From Caulobacter sp. BP25 (GTDB lineage: Bacteria > Pseudomonadota > Alphaproteobacteria > Caulobacterales > Caulobacteraceae): a DNA stretch of 64,000 nucleotides. Shown here piece by piece: positions 1-8,429 of the stretch (positions are counted from its first letter, which is position 1; every line of letters begins with the position of its first letter). Under the pieces are notes generated by a model, which was not told the origin of the DNA, did no database searches, and was given only the letters and a program-made list of their open reading frames with translations. Position numbers and translations under genes: made by a program. The stretch covers positions 124,001-188,000 of the forward strand of contig NZ_PEGH01000008.1 of assembly GCF_002737755.1 (NCBI RefSeq). Direction: 5' to 3'.

Positions 1-53
1 TCGCGGGCGCTTTCGTCGTCGTCGACCACATGCACGACGGGGGCGTCACTCAT
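1..53 (-). CDS. fixJ: FixJ response regulator, N-terminal fragment
   Basis: Only the first 17 codons are inside the window; the gene runs off the left edge. They read [17 protein letters not shown], which is a receiver-domain start with the beta-1 strand followed by the acidic DDD cluster. The ATG (51-53) lies inside the end of the upstream fixL-like gene and overlaps its TGA by 8 bases, so translational coupling is likely. FixJ is the DNA-binding partner phosphorylated by FixL in oxygen control. The name rests on this pairing because the effector domain is not visible. Confidence 0.85.
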   Translation of the reverse strand, partial: MSDAPVVHVVDDDESAR

Positions 54-1545
54 TAACGGTCTCCTTGGCAGCGTCCGGCTGCTCTACGGGCGGTAGGGTG
101 AAACAGAAGCGGGCGCCGCCGGCCGGATTGGCCTCGGCCCAGATGCGGCCCCCGTGCGCCTCGATGATCGAGCGCGAGATCGACAGGCCCACCCCCATGC
201 CCTGCGGCTTGGTGGTCATGAACGGCTGGAATAGGCGCTCAAGCACCTCGGGGGCGATGCCTGGGCCGGTGTCGTCGACAATGACGCGCGACCAGCCGTC
301 CTCGGTCAGATCGCTGCTGATCAGCAGGGCGCGCTTCTTGGGGTCCTGCACCTGCATGGCGTCGATGCCGTTGCGGATCAGGTTCAGCAGCACCTGCTGC
401 ACCTGAACCCGGTCAGCGAACACCGCGTCGGCCTTGGGGTCGAGGTTCAGGCGCACGTCGACCTGGCGCTCCTTCTCGCCGATCAGAGCAAGAGCGCTGG
501 CCTCCTCGATCAGCTTGGACAGGCTCTCGGCCTCGCGCTGGCTGGCGCCGCGGCGGACGAAGTCGCGCATGCGGTGGATCACCTCGCCGGCCCGCAGGGC
601 CTGGGCGGCGGCGCGGTCGATGGCGTCGCGGATCTTGGCCTGGTCGGCCTCGCGGCCCCGGTCCATCAGGCGGCGCGAGCCGGTCAAGAGGTTGGCGATG
701 GCCGACAGCGGCTGGTTCAGCTCGTGGGCCAGGGTCGAGGCCATCTCGCCCATGGCCGTCAGGCGCGAGACGTGGACCAGTTCGTTCTGCAGCTCCTGCA
801 GGCGGGTCTCGGTCTCCTGGCTTTCCGTCAAATCACGGATGAAGCCGGTGAACGAGGGCGTCGGACCCTTGGTCTCGCCGACCGCCAGCTCCATCGGAAA
901 GGTCGAGCCGTCCTTGCGGCTGCCCACCACGACGCGGCCAGAGCCGATGATCCGCCGCTCGCCGGTGCGGCCGTAGCGCTCCAGATAGCCGTCGTGCTGG
1001 GCCTTGTAGGGCTCGGGCATCAAGAGGCTGACGTTCTTGCCCAGAACTTCGGCCTCCTTCCAGCCGAACATCCGCTCGGCGGCGGGGCTGAACGAGGTCA
1101 TCAGGCCCTGTCGGTCGATGACGACCACGGCGTCGGGCACGGTGTCGAGGATCGAGCGCAGGTGGTCGTTGACGGCGGCGGCGCGGCGGCGCGTGGCGTG
1201 GAACCAGCCGCCCCCGACCGCCATGCCAAAGCCCGTCGACAGGAAGACGCCCGCGCAGATGCCGCTGACCAGGTTGAACGGGATGTCGCGCGTCATCCAC
1301 CAGACTGCGGCCCAGGCCAGGGTGGTGGCGAAGACGCCCGGACCCACCCCGCCCAGGGCGGCGCTGATCAGCACCGCCGGCACGAACAGCAGAAAGGATG
1401 ACGGCGCGGTGAAGGCCTCGGGCAGGTACAGGCGCAGGACCGCCGTCGCCATCACGGACACCAGGGCCGTGACATAGGCGGTGGGGCGGGGGTCGCTGAA
1501 CAGGGGCGAGGGCAGGCCTCGGGCGGGCTTCATCCGCGCAAGCAC
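46..1545 (-). CDS. fixL: Oxygen-sensing histidine kinase FixL
   Basis: This 499-residue membrane-anchored kinase should autophosphorylate when oxygen is low and pass phosphate to FixJ. Hydrophobic segments fill about residues 22-115. A PAS domain follows (about 128-245), with the HDGYL sequence at H184 that holds the haem ligand in rhizobial FixL and a conserved IIGSGR stretch after it. The HisKA motif AHELNQPL puts the phosphorylated His at 274, and the C-terminus carries an HATPase with DTGPGIA and GVGLSIS boxes. Length and domain order fit FixL. It overlaps fixJ by 8 bases. A FixK-type box at 1624-1637 lies about 80 bases upstream, which could allow feedback control. Confidence 0.93.
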   Translation of the reverse strand: MLARMKPARGLPSPLFSDPRPTAYVTALVSVMATAVLRLYLPEAFTAPSSFLLFVPAVLISAALGGVGPGVFATTLAWAAVWWMTRDIPFNLVSGICAGVFLSTGFGMAVGGGWFHATRRRAAAVNDHLRSILDTVPDAVVVIDRQGLMTSFSPAAERMFGWKEAEVLGKNVSLLMPEPYKAQHDGYLERYGRTGERRIIGSGRVVVGSRKDGSTFPMELAVGETKGPTPSFTGFIRDLTESQETETRLQELQNELVHVSRLTAMGEMASTLAHELNQPLSAIANLLTGSRRLMDRGREADQAKIRDAIDRAAAQALRAGEVIHRMRDFVRRGASQREAESLSKLIEEASALALIGEKERQVDVRLNLDPKADAVFADRVQVQQVLLNLIRNGIDAMQVQDPKKRALLISSDLTEDGWSRVIVDDTGPGIAPEVLERLFQPFMTTKPQGMGVGLSISRSIIEAHGGRIWAEANPAGGARFCFTLPPVEQPDAAKETVNE

Positions 1546-1623
1546 TCCGACGGAAACGCGGCCCTTATAGGCGACGCGGTTTGAGGCAGGTCAAGGCGGG
1601 GGAGCCTGGCCAAGCCCAACCTC

Positions 1624-1637
1624 TTGTCTTCGATCAA
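1624..1637. promoter_or_regulatory. FixK/FNR-type box between fixL and a micro-ORF
   Basis: The sequence TTGTC-TTCG-ATCAA matches the TTGAT-N4-ATCAA consensus with one half-site imperfect. If used as an activator site at about -41.5 it would place a minus-strand start near 1589, suiting fixL. For the plus-strand micro-ORF at 1650 it is too close and would more likely repress. A second, better box sits at 5224-5237. Confidence 0.55.
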
Positions 1638-1649
1638 GGGAGACACTCC

Positions 1650-1751
1650 ATGTCCGACGGACAAACGGCATATATCGGTCTGGTGATCGCGGCGTTCGCG
1701 GCCTTCGCCGTGGCGCTTTTCGCGACTCATATCCGGGTGAACCTGAAATAG
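1650..1751 (+). CDS. 33-residue single-pass membrane micro-protein
   Basis: ATG at 1650 and TAG at 1749-1751 give 33 residues beginning M-S-D-G-Q-T-A-Y and ending R-V-N-L-K. Residues about 8-27 form one Ala/Val/Phe/Leu-rich transmembrane helix with a basic C-terminal end. A Shine-Dalgarno AGGGAG lies 8 bases before the ATG and a strong intrinsic terminator follows at 1778-1807, so it looks like a complete small transcription unit. Its place between fixLJ and the cyd genes suggests a role in microaerobic respiration, for example as an oxidase accessory peptide, but that is inference. I do not recognise the family. Confidence 0.7.
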   Translation: MSDGQTAYIGLVIAAFAAFAVALFATHIRVNLK

Positions 1752-1760
1752 ACGTCGCGT

Positions 1761-3365
1761 TCAGGGCGTGACGACAAGGCCTGGCGGCGCGACCGCCGGG
1801 CCTTTTTCCTGCGCGGTCTCGTCCAGCCGCAGAATGCGGTCGCAAAGGCGGACGGGCGCGGGACGATGACTGATCAGCAAAAGGCCCTGGCCGGTGCGGG
1901 TCAGCCGCTGCTCAAGGCCCTCGATCACGCGGGCCTCTGTCGTCGGATCAAGGCCTTCGGTCGGCTCATCCAGAAGCAGCCAGGGCGCGGTGCGCAGATA
2001 GGCGCGAGCCAAGGCCAGGCGACGCCGCTCGCCGCCCGATAGCCGCTCGCCGTCGTCGCCGAGATAGGCCGACAAACCGCCCGGCGCGGCGCGCACGCGG
2101 TCGGCCAGGGCGGCGTCCTCCAGGACTTCCCACAGCGCCGCATCGCTGGCTTGCGGCGCGGCCAGACGCAGGTTCTCGCGCACCGTCCCGGCGATCAGGC
2201 CCGCGTCTTGAGGCAGCCAGGCGAAGGCGCCGCGAGGCGGCTGAGCGGCCTCGCCGCGCAGGCCCAGAAGCGTCTCGATCAGGGTGGTCTTGCCACAGCC
2301 GGACGGGCCGACGATCGCCAGGCGTTCTCCGGGCTGGAGGGTCTGGTCCAGCAGGGTCAGGGCGGGCGCTTCCACTAAGGGCGCGGAGGCTGGACGCGGC
2401 TGATGACGCAGCAGGGCGTTCAGGCGATCGCGCGCCTCGCGGGCGGCGCCGTCCTGGTCGAAGGCGTGGGCCAGGCCCGACAGCGCCTCGACGCTCATGG
2501 CGGCGGCCAGGGCCGAGAGCGCGGCCAGCGGCGCGCCGGTCGGGGCGGCGGCGGCCATGGCGGCGGCGACGGCCGCGCCAAGGATCGCCGCCTGGCTCGC
2601 CAGGACCAGGCCTTGAGCCCGCGCGGCGGCCAGGCGCGCGGCCTCCAGGTCGGCGGCGCGCTGGTTCAGGGTCTGGCCGGCCCAGTCTTCCAGGCCATAG
2701 GCGCGGAGTTCGGCGGCGGCCGAGACCAGGGCGGCGGCGCTGTCCTTCAGGGCGCCCACCTTGGTCTGGACGGCGATGCGGGCTGGGGCCGAGTAGCGGC
2801 GGGCCAGGGCGCGGGCTGACAGGATCGCCGCGCCGGCGGCGGTCAGGATCACCAGGCTGGGCGCCCAGCCGGCGAAGGCGGCCAGGAATAGGCCAGCGCC
2901 CAGGCCGGCGGCCGCGCTCCAGGGGGCCGACAGGCGCACGAAGCGGGTCTCGACGGCGTCGACGTCCTGCACCAGGCGGGCCGAGGCCTCGCCGCGCGAC
3001 AGAGCCAGCGACTCCGCCGGCGGGGCGGCGGCGAGGCTGGCGAAGACGGCCGGGCGGATCGCCGCTAGCGCCCGCAGAGCGGCGGCATGGCCGGCCAGCC
3101 GCTCGCCATAGCGCGATGCGGTGCGCAGAATGGCCAGCAGGCGGATCGCGGCGCCCGGCAGCAGCACGTTGAACGCGTGGGCGGCGGCCAGTCCCGCGGC
3201 GCCGGCCGCGGCGCTGGCGACAATGAACCAGCCCGACAGGCCCAGAAGCAGGGTCGAGGCCGCGCCGACCACGACGGCGCTCAAGATGGCCAGGCGCAGA
3301 TTGCCCGCGTGGACGCGCTTCTGGTCGCGGATCAGGGCGTCGACGGGGGAGGGCTGGGAGCTCAT
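1761..3365 (-). CDS. cydC: CydC, thiol-exporter ABC subunit for cytochrome bd assembly
   Basis: This is an ABC half-transporter with fused membrane and ATPase domains, 534 residues from the chosen ATG. CydDC exports glutathione or cysteine to the periplasm and is needed for bd oxidase assembly. Six hydrophobic segments come first. Walker A (GPSGCGKTT, near residue 360), signature LSGGERRRLALARA and Walker B LLLDEPTEGLD follow. The reading frame extends upstream to 3386, but the ATG at 3363-3365 (MSSQPSP) has a G-rich ribosome site and fits better. It lies downstream of cydD, separated by an inverted-repeat element. Confidence 0.9.
   Translation of the reverse strand: MSSQPSPVDALIRDQKRVHAGNLRLAILSAVVVGAASTLLLGLSGWFIVASAAAGAAGLAAAHAFNVLLPGAAIRLLAILRTASRYGERLAGHAAALRALAAIRPAVFASLAAAPPAESLALSRGEASARLVQDVDAVETRFVRLSAPWSAAAGLGAGLFLAAFAGWAPSLVILTAAGAAILSARALARRYSAPARIAVQTKVGALKDSAAALVSAAAELRAYGLEDWAGQTLNQRAADLEAARLAAARAQGLVLASQAAILGAAVAAAMAAAAPTGAPLAALSALAAAMSVEALSGLAHAFDQDGAAREARDRLNALLRHQPRPASAPLVEAPALTLLDQTLQPGERLAIVGPSGCGKTTLIETLLGLRGEAAQPPRGAFAWLPQDAGLIAGTVRENLRLAAPQASDAALWEVLEDAALADRVRAAPGGLSAYLGDDGERLSGGERRRLALARAYLRTAPWLLLDEPTEGLDPTTEARVIEGLEQRLTRTGQGLLLISHRPAPVRLCDRILRLDETAQEKGPAVAPPGLVVTP
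1778..1807 (+). terminator. Intrinsic terminator of the micro-ORF, inside the cydC 3' end
   Basis: A 10-bp stem (GGCCTGGCGG with CCGCCGGGCC, one G-T wobble) has a 5-base loop and is followed by five T on the plus strand. It lies within the last codons of the convergent cydC gene, so the same bases encode the CydC C-terminus and stop plus-strand transcription. Confidence 0.75.
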
Positions 3366-3387
3366 TGCGCTTGACCCCCAACCCATG

Positions 3388-3520
3388 CCGTCATTCCCGC
3401 CCTTGTGGCGGGAACCCCTGGTTCAGCCCGCATTTGCGGCGCAAGCGGACCGCCAGCGGTCCGCCCCATCTTCACTTGCGGCGGATAGAGGGGTTCCCGC
3501 CACAAGGGCGGGAATGACGG
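3388..3520. repeat. Intergenic palindromic element, family A (copy 1)
   Basis: A 32-base arm (3388-3419, containing ATTCCCGCCCTTGTGGCGGG) has its exact reverse complement at 3489-3520. The 69-base spacer has a smaller inverted repeat, GCGGACCGC with GCGGTCCGC. The element fills the cydD-cydC gap and would form a long hairpin in the shared transcript. A diverged copy lies near 19463-19595. Confidence 0.85.
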
Positions 3521-3549
3521 GTGCTTTTTAGGTGCGAGCCGAGCCAACC

Positions 3550-5211
3550 TCACAACCGCACCACCTTGTCCGCCAGGGCCGCAACGGCCTCGGAGTGGGT
3601 GGCGATCAGGGTCGTGCGGCTCTGGGCGGCGCGGCGCAGGGCCGTCAGCATCTGGGTCTCGGCCACGGCGTCGAGATTGGCGGTCGGCTCGTCCAGCAGC
3701 AGGATCGGCGCGGGCTTCAGGAGGGCGCGGGCCAGGGACAGGCGTCGACGCTCGCCGCCGGAGAGGCCGCTGCCGCGCTCGTCGAGCACGAAGTCCAGGC
3801 CGCCGGGGCGATGGGCGAGGGCCGCTTCGAGACCCGCGTCGCGGGCGGCCGCCTCGATCTCGGCGCGGGGAGCGTCACGGCGCGACAGGGCGATGTTGTC
3901 GGCGATCGAGGCCGGCAGGATCAGCGGTGACTGGCCCGCCCAGGCGATATCGGCCGCCGTGACCGGACGCTCGGCGCCGTCGATCAGGATTCGTCCCTCG
4001 GTAAGCGGAGAAAGGCCCAGCAAGAGGTTCAGGATCGAGCTCTTGCCCGCGCCGCTGGCCCCGACCAGGGCCACCATCGCGCCAGCCGGGATGTCGAGAT
4101 CAAAGCCCGCCACGGCTGGAGTGTCGGCCTCGGGATAGCGCACCGTGACGCCCTCGAAGCGGATCGCCGGGGCGGCGGGCAGCGGCGCGACGGTCGGCGC
4201 GGGGGCGGGCTCCTCGAAGGTGCAAAGGCGCGCGGCGGCGGCCTCGGCGGCCTGGCGGTCGTGATAGGCGGCGGCCAGGCGGCGCATGGGCGCGTAAACC
4301 TCGGGCGCCAGGGCCAGGACGAAGAAGGCGCGCTTCAGGTCCAGCTGTTCGGGGACCGGGAAGGGCAGCAGGCGCAGCAGGTTGAAGCCGCAATAGACCG
4401 CCACCAGCGCCACCGAGAGAGCGGCGAAGAACTCCAGCGCCGCCGATGACACGAACGCCACCCGCAGCACCTTAAGGGTTCGTTCGGCGAGCGCCGAGGC
4501 CGAGCGGCCGAGCGCGGCCGTGGTCGTCCCCTCGGCCTCGAAGGCCAGCACCACGGGCAGGGCGCGGACGCGGTCGAGGAACAGACCCGAAAGTCGTTCA
4601 AGGGCTTGGAACTGGGCGCGGGATTCGGCCGCCGCGGCGGTCCCGGCCAGGATCATCGCGGCGATGAACGGGATCAGGGTGGCCAGCATGATCGCCGCGC
4701 AGATCGGGCTGGCGATCGCCGCGGCGGCGATCATCAACAGCGGCAGAACAGCCGCCGACAGGCGCGTGGGCAGGAAGCGGGCGAAATAGCCGTCCATGGC
4801 CTCGACGCCCTCGACCAGGGCGGTGGTCGCCTCGCCGGCCGGGCGCCGGGGACCGCCGAACACGGCCCGCGCCAGCTCGGCGCGCAGGTTCACCTTGGCG
4901 CCGGCGGCCGCCTCGGCGCCCATCCGGGCGCTGGCGTAGGCGAGCAGCGCGCGCAGCAGCATGGCGGCCAGGACGCCGGCCAGGCAGAGCGAAAAGATCC
5001 AAGGTTCCCGTCGGTTGGCGATGGCGTCGGCCCCAAAGGCCAGCCCGGCCGCGAAGCCGATCGCGGCCAGGCCGTCCAGCAGCCCGACGGCTTGAGCGCG
5101 CCGCACGACGGGTCCCGCGACGCGGTCGCGCCGTTTCAACCAGGCCTTGGAATCGAGGGGGTGGACAATCTGCGCTATGCGGGAACCCATCGCTTGAGTG
5201 TAGGCTGACAC
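3550..5211 (-). CDS. cydD: CydD, thiol-exporter ABC subunit for cytochrome bd assembly
   Basis: This 553-residue ABC half-transporter is the CydC partner. An N-terminal membrane domain (about residues 40-300) precedes an ATPase with Walker A GASGAGKSS near residue 385, signature LSGGERRRLSLARA and Walker B LLLDEPTANLD. The GTG start at 5211 has an AAGGA ribosome site 9 bases away; an internal ATG at 5190 is the alternative. It is divergent from cydABX and shares the intergenic FixK-type box, so both the oxidase and its assembly exporter are likely induced when oxygen falls. Confidence 0.9.
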   Translation of the reverse strand: MSAYTQAMGSRIAQIVHPLDSKAWLKRRDRVAGPVVRRAQAVGLLDGLAAIGFAAGLAFGADAIANRREPWIFSLCLAGVLAAMLLRALLAYASARMGAEAAAGAKVNLRAELARAVFGGPRRPAGEATTALVEGVEAMDGYFARFLPTRLSAAVLPLLMIAAAAIASPICAAIMLATLIPFIAAMILAGTAAAAESRAQFQALERLSGLFLDRVRALPVVLAFEAEGTTTAALGRSASALAERTLKVLRVAFVSSAALEFFAALSVALVAVYCGFNLLRLLPFPVPEQLDLKRAFFVLALAPEVYAPMRRLAAAYHDRQAAEAAAARLCTFEEPAPAPTVAPLPAAPAIRFEGVTVRYPEADTPAVAGFDLDIPAGAMVALVGASGAGKSSILNLLLGLSPLTEGRILIDGAERPVTAADIAWAGQSPLILPASIADNIALSRRDAPRAEIEAAARDAGLEAALAHRPGGLDFVLDERGSGLSGGERRRLSLARALLKPAPILLLDEPTANLDAVAETQMLTALRRAAQSRTTLIATHSEAVAALADKVVRL

Positions 5212-5223
5212 CGGTCGCTATCC

Positions 5224-5237
5224 TTGACCGTGATCAA
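5224..5237. promoter_or_regulatory. FixK/FNR box between cydD and cydA
   Basis: TTGAC-CGTG-ATCAA is a near-perfect TTGAY-N4-RTCAA site. Its centre is about 83 bases before the cydA ATG, so an activator at -41.5 would give a transcript start near 5272 and a ~42-base leader. For cydD the site is immediately upstream of the start codon. Confidence 0.75.
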
Positions 5238-5313
5238 GGACTGCGGCCACAGGCCGATCTAGGGGAGGGCTCTCGGTCGGTATGCACATTGGCCGTCTGT
5301 CTGGGAGTAGTCC

Positions 5314-6876
5314 ATGGACCCCGCGGTTATAGACCTATCGCGATTGCAGTTCGCGCTTACGGCTCTTTACCACTTTTTGTTCGTGCCCCTGACGCTGGGG
5401 CTCTCCTTCATGCTGGTCATCATGGAGAGCATCTACGTCATGACCAAGCGCCCGATCTGGCGCACCATCACGCGGTTCTGGGGGACCCTGTTTGGCATCA
5501 ATTTCGTGCTGGGCGTGGCGACCGGGATCACGATGGAATTCCAGTTCGGCATGAACTGGTCCTACTACTCGCACTATGTCGGCGACATCTTCGGCGCGCC
5601 CCTGGCGATCGAGGGCCTGATGGCCTTCTTCCTTGAAGCCACGTTCGTCGGTCTGATGTTCTTCGGCTGGGACAAGCTGTCTCGCGTGGGGCACCTGTTC
5701 GTCACCTTCATGGTGGCGCTGGGCACCAACCTGTCGGCCCTGTGGATTCTGGTCGCCAACGGCTGGATGCAGAACCCGATCGGCGCGGTCTTCAATCCCG
5801 ACACCATGCGGATGGAGGTCTCCAACTTCCGGGACGTGATCTTCAACCCAGTGGCCCAGGCCAAGTTCGTCCACACCGTCAGCGCCGGCTATGTGATCGC
5901 CGCCGTGTTCGTGCTGGGGGTCTCGGCCTGGTACCTGCTGAAGGGCAAGCATGTGGGCGTGGCCAAGCGGTCGATGACCGTCGCGGCCGCCTTTGGTCTG
6001 GCCTCGTCGCTGTCGGTGGTCGTGCTTGGCGACGAGAGCGGCTACGCCCTGACCGACAACCAAAAAATGAAACTCGCGGCGCTGGAGGCCATGTGGGAGA
6101 CGGAAGCCGCGCCGGCCGGCCTGACGGCCTTCGGCATTCCCAGCATGGCCGACCGCACGACCCACCACGAGGTCAAGATTCCCTACGTGCTGGGCCTGAT
6201 CGCCACCCGCAGCTTCGACAAGCCGGTCGAGGGCATCTTCCAGCTGGTCGCCAAGGCTCAGGATCGCATCGAGTCCGGCGTTGTCGCCTATGGCGCGGTC
6301 GAGACGCTGAAGGTCAATCCCAACGACCTGGCCGCCCGCGCGACCTTCGAGCAGCACCGCCGCGACCTGGGCTACGCCCTGCTGCTCAAGCGCTATGTCG
6401 CCGATCCGCGTCAGGCCTCGCCCGAGCTGATCCAGAAGGCGGCGTGGGACACCGTGCCGCCGGTGCCGGTGATGTTCTGGGCGTTCCGGATCATGGCCGG
6501 GATCGGCTTCCTGATGATCGCCCTGTTCGCCACGGCCTTCATCCTGGTCACCCTGCGCAAGCATGACACCAAGTGGTTCCTGGTCCTGGCCATAGCGGCC
6601 ATCCCGCTGCCCTGGCTGTCGGCGGAGCTGGGCTGGGTTCTGGCCGAGGTCGGCCGCCAGCCCTGGGCCGTGGAGGGCGTACTGCCCACCTTCCTGGGCG
6701 CGTCCAGCCTGACTGTCCCGCAGCTGCTGATCAGCATCGCGGCCTTCACCCTGTTGTATGGCGCCCTGGCGGTGGTCGAGGTCGGCCTGATCCTCAAGAC
6801 CATCAAGAAGGGGCCTTTCGCCCAGCACGAACCGGCGCTCGACGATTCCGTCGAAGCCGAACCGGCCGTGGCCTAA
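5314..6876 (+). CDS. cydA: Cytochrome bd ubiquinol oxidase subunit I
   Basis: CydA (520 residues) is the haem-carrying, quinol-oxidising subunit of the bd oxidase, which reduces O2 with high affinity at the inner membrane. The haem ligands of the E. coli protein (H19, H186, M393) correspond to H20 in ALYHFLF, H187 in KFVHTVSAG and M394 in FRIMAG. The GWxLAEVGRQPW motif is present. A long region between them, including the stretch HRRDLGYALLLKRY, indicates the long Q-loop type. cydB starts 14 bases downstream, followed by cydX. Confidence 0.97.
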   Translation: MDPAVIDLSRLQFALTALYHFLFVPLTLGLSFMLVIMESIYVMTKRPIWRTITRFWGTLFGINFVLGVATGITMEFQFGMNWSYYSHYVGDIFGAPLAIEGLMAFFLEATFVGLMFFGWDKLSRVGHLFVTFMVALGTNLSALWILVANGWMQNPIGAVFNPDTMRMEVSNFRDVIFNPVAQAKFVHTVSAGYVIAAVFVLGVSAWYLLKGKHVGVAKRSMTVAAAFGLASSLSVVVLGDESGYALTDNQKMKLAALEAMWETEAAPAGLTAFGIPSMADRTTHHEVKIPYVLGLIATRSFDKPVEGIFQLVAKAQDRIESGVVAYGAVETLKVNPNDLAARATFEQHRRDLGYALLLKRYVADPRQASPELIQKAAWDTVPPVPVMFWAFRIMAGIGFLMIALFATAFILVTLRKHDTKWFLVLAIAAIPLPWLSAELGWVLAEVGRQPWAVEGVLPTFLGASSLTVPQLLISIAAFTLLYGALAVVEVGLILKTIKKGPFAQHEPALDDSVEAEPAVA

Positions 6877-6890
6877 GAGGAGCGAACCTT

Positions 6891-8042
6891 ATGGAAATCC
6901 CCGTCGATTTCGCCACGCTTCGCGTGATCTGGTGGGCCTTGGTCGGGATCCTCCTGATCGGCTTTGCCCTGACTGATGGCTTTGACATGGGCGTCGGGGC
7001 GCTGCTGCCCTTCGTCGCCAAGACCGACAAGGAGCGCCGGATGGTGATCAACACCATCGGCGCGACCTGGGAGGGCAACCAGGTGTGGTTCATCCTGGGG
7101 GGCGGCGCGATCTTCGCCGCCTGGCCCTTCGTCTACGCCATCAGCTTCTCGGGCTTCTATCTGGCCATGTTCGTGGTTCTGGCGGCCATGATCCTGCGGC
7201 CGGTGGGCTTCAAGTACCGCTCCAAGCGGGCCGATCCGCGCTGGCGGTCGTTCTGGGACTGGGCGCTGTTCGTCGGGGGCTTCGTGCCGGTGCTGTGCTT
7301 TGGCGTGGCCCTGGGCAACGTCCTGCAAGGCGCGCCCTTCCGTCTGGATAGCGACCTGCGGGCCTTCTATGAGGGCTCGTTCCTGGGTCTGTTCTCGCCG
7401 TTCGCCCTGCTGTGCGGCCTTCTGTCGGTCGCCATGTTGGTGCTGCACGGCGCGGCCTGGATCACGGTCAAGGGCGAGGAAGGTCCCGTCGCCGAGCGGG
7501 CCCGCCGCATCGGCGAGATCGCCGGCCTGGCCAGCATCGTGCTGTTCGCGGCCGGGGGCTTCTGGGTCGCCTTCGGCGGCATGGGCTTCCGCATCGAGGG
7601 CCTGGCCGACGCGGCCGGTCCGTCCAACCCGCTGCGCGGCGCGGCCGCCGTCCACGCTCCGGGGGCCTGGCTCGACAACTACAGCCGCCACGGCTGGATG
7701 ATCGTTGCGCCGGTCCTGGGCTTCGTCGGCGCCGCCCTGGCGATCGCCGGCCTCTACTGGAAGAAAGCCTGGCTGGCCTTTACCGGTTCCTCGGCCTCGG
7801 CCACCGGGATCATCGGGACCGTCGGCCTGTCGATGTTCCCGTTCATCCTGCCCAGCAGCTTCGATCCCCGGTCGAGCCTGACGGTGTGGAACGCCTCGTC
7901 CAGCCACATGACCTTGTTCATCATGCTGATCGTCACGGTGATCTTTCTGCCGCTGGTGCTGCTCTACACCGCCTGGGTCTACAAGGTCCTGTGGGGCAAA
8001 AGCACCACGGCCGCCCTGGCCGTCAATCCCGACCTCTACTGA
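6891..8042 (+). CDS. cydB: Cytochrome bd ubiquinol oxidase subunit II
   Basis: This is the 383-residue CydB partner of CydA, a multi-pass protein without haem ligands of its own in most family members. The typical N-terminal sequence TDGFDMGVGALLP is seen near residue 25 and GNQVWFILGGGA near 63. The ATG at 6891 is preceded by AAGAGGAG, a good ribosome site. The frame stays open upstream into cydA, but that extension overlaps cydA and has shadow composition, so it is rejected. Confidence 0.97.
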   Translation: MEIPVDFATLRVIWWALVGILLIGFALTDGFDMGVGALLPFVAKTDKERRMVINTIGATWEGNQVWFILGGGAIFAAWPFVYAISFSGFYLAMFVVLAAMILRPVGFKYRSKRADPRWRSFWDWALFVGGFVPVLCFGVALGNVLQGAPFRLDSDLRAFYEGSFLGLFSPFALLCGLLSVAMLVLHGAAWITVKGEEGPVAERARRIGEIAGLASIVLFAAGGFWVAFGGMGFRIEGLADAAGPSNPLRGAAAVHAPGAWLDNYSRHGWMIVAPVLGFVGAALAIAGLYWKKAWLAFTGSSASATGIIGTVGLSMFPFILPSSFDPRSSLTVWNASSSHMTLFIMLIVTVIFLPLVLLYTAWVYKVLWGKSTTAALAVNPDLY

Positions 8043-8060
8043 TCCGAAGGAAACGAACCG

Positions 8061-8180
8061 ATGTGGTATTTCACCTGGATCCTGGGCCTGGGCCTGGCCG
8101 TCGCCTTCGGCGTGCTGAATGGCGTCTGGTACGAATTCAACCTGGCCGACGACGGCGACGAGGGGCTGTCGGAGCCTTAG
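8061..8180 (+). CDS. cydX: CydX small subunit of cytochrome bd oxidase
   Basis: A 39-residue single-helix protein starts 18 bases after cydB with an AAGGAAA ribosome site. The N-terminus M-W-Y-F-T-W-I-L-G-L-G-L-A is the CydX/YbgT signature, followed by VLNGVWYE and an acidic tail. In E. coli CydX stabilises the haem b558/b595 site. Its position completes the cydABX operon. Confidence 0.92.
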   Translation: MWYFTWILGLGLAVAFGVLNGVWYEFNLADDGDEGLSEP

Positions 8181-8184
8181 ACGC

Positions 8185-8284
8185 TGTCATCCCGGCCAAG
8201 CGCGCAGCGCGCCGAGCCGGGACCGCCTGAAGCTCCGAGCTCGCCGCGGTCCCGGCTCTTCGCTACGCTTCGGCCGGGATGACA
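8185..8284. repeat. Intergenic palindromic element, family B (copy 1)
   Basis: Ends TGTCATCCCGGCC (8185-8197) and GGCCGGGATGACA (8272-8284) are exact inverted repeats. The interior holds further inverted repeats, GCCGGGACCG with CGGTCCCGGC. It follows the cydX stop by four bases and could form a hairpin ending the operon. A second copy lies at 9602-9702. Confidence 0.85.
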
Positions 8285-8331
8285 GTTTTCAGGCCGCCGC
8301 GACATTTGGGCGCGCTTGGGGCGGCGTTGGC

Positions 8332-8346
8332 TTAACGCTTGCTAAA
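8332..8346. promoter_or_regulatory. Possible CtrA-type site before cheW
   Basis: TTAA-N7-TAAA resembles the Caulobacter CtrA consensus TTAA-N7-TTAA, with an extra GGTTAAC half-site near 8358-8364. It lies about 85 bases before the cheW-like ATG. A motility gene would be a logical CtrA target, but the match is imperfect and this is a guess. Confidence 0.3.
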
Positions 8347-8429
8347 GGCGGCGTAGGGTTAACTGGCAAGGTGTTCCGGAGCGCGTCGATCGCCGCTCCG
8401 GCCGAGCTCTTTGTTCCCGGGGACCGCTT

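Noticed and set aside
3388-3520. Insertion sequence between cydD and cydC
   Set aside because: Only a 133-base inverted repeat without a transposase, so listed as a palindromic element.
6573-6890. Open frame fused upstream of cydB
   Set aside because: It overlaps cydA in a shadow frame and is Arg/Gly/Pro-rich. The ATG at 6891 with AGAGGAG fits the CydB family.
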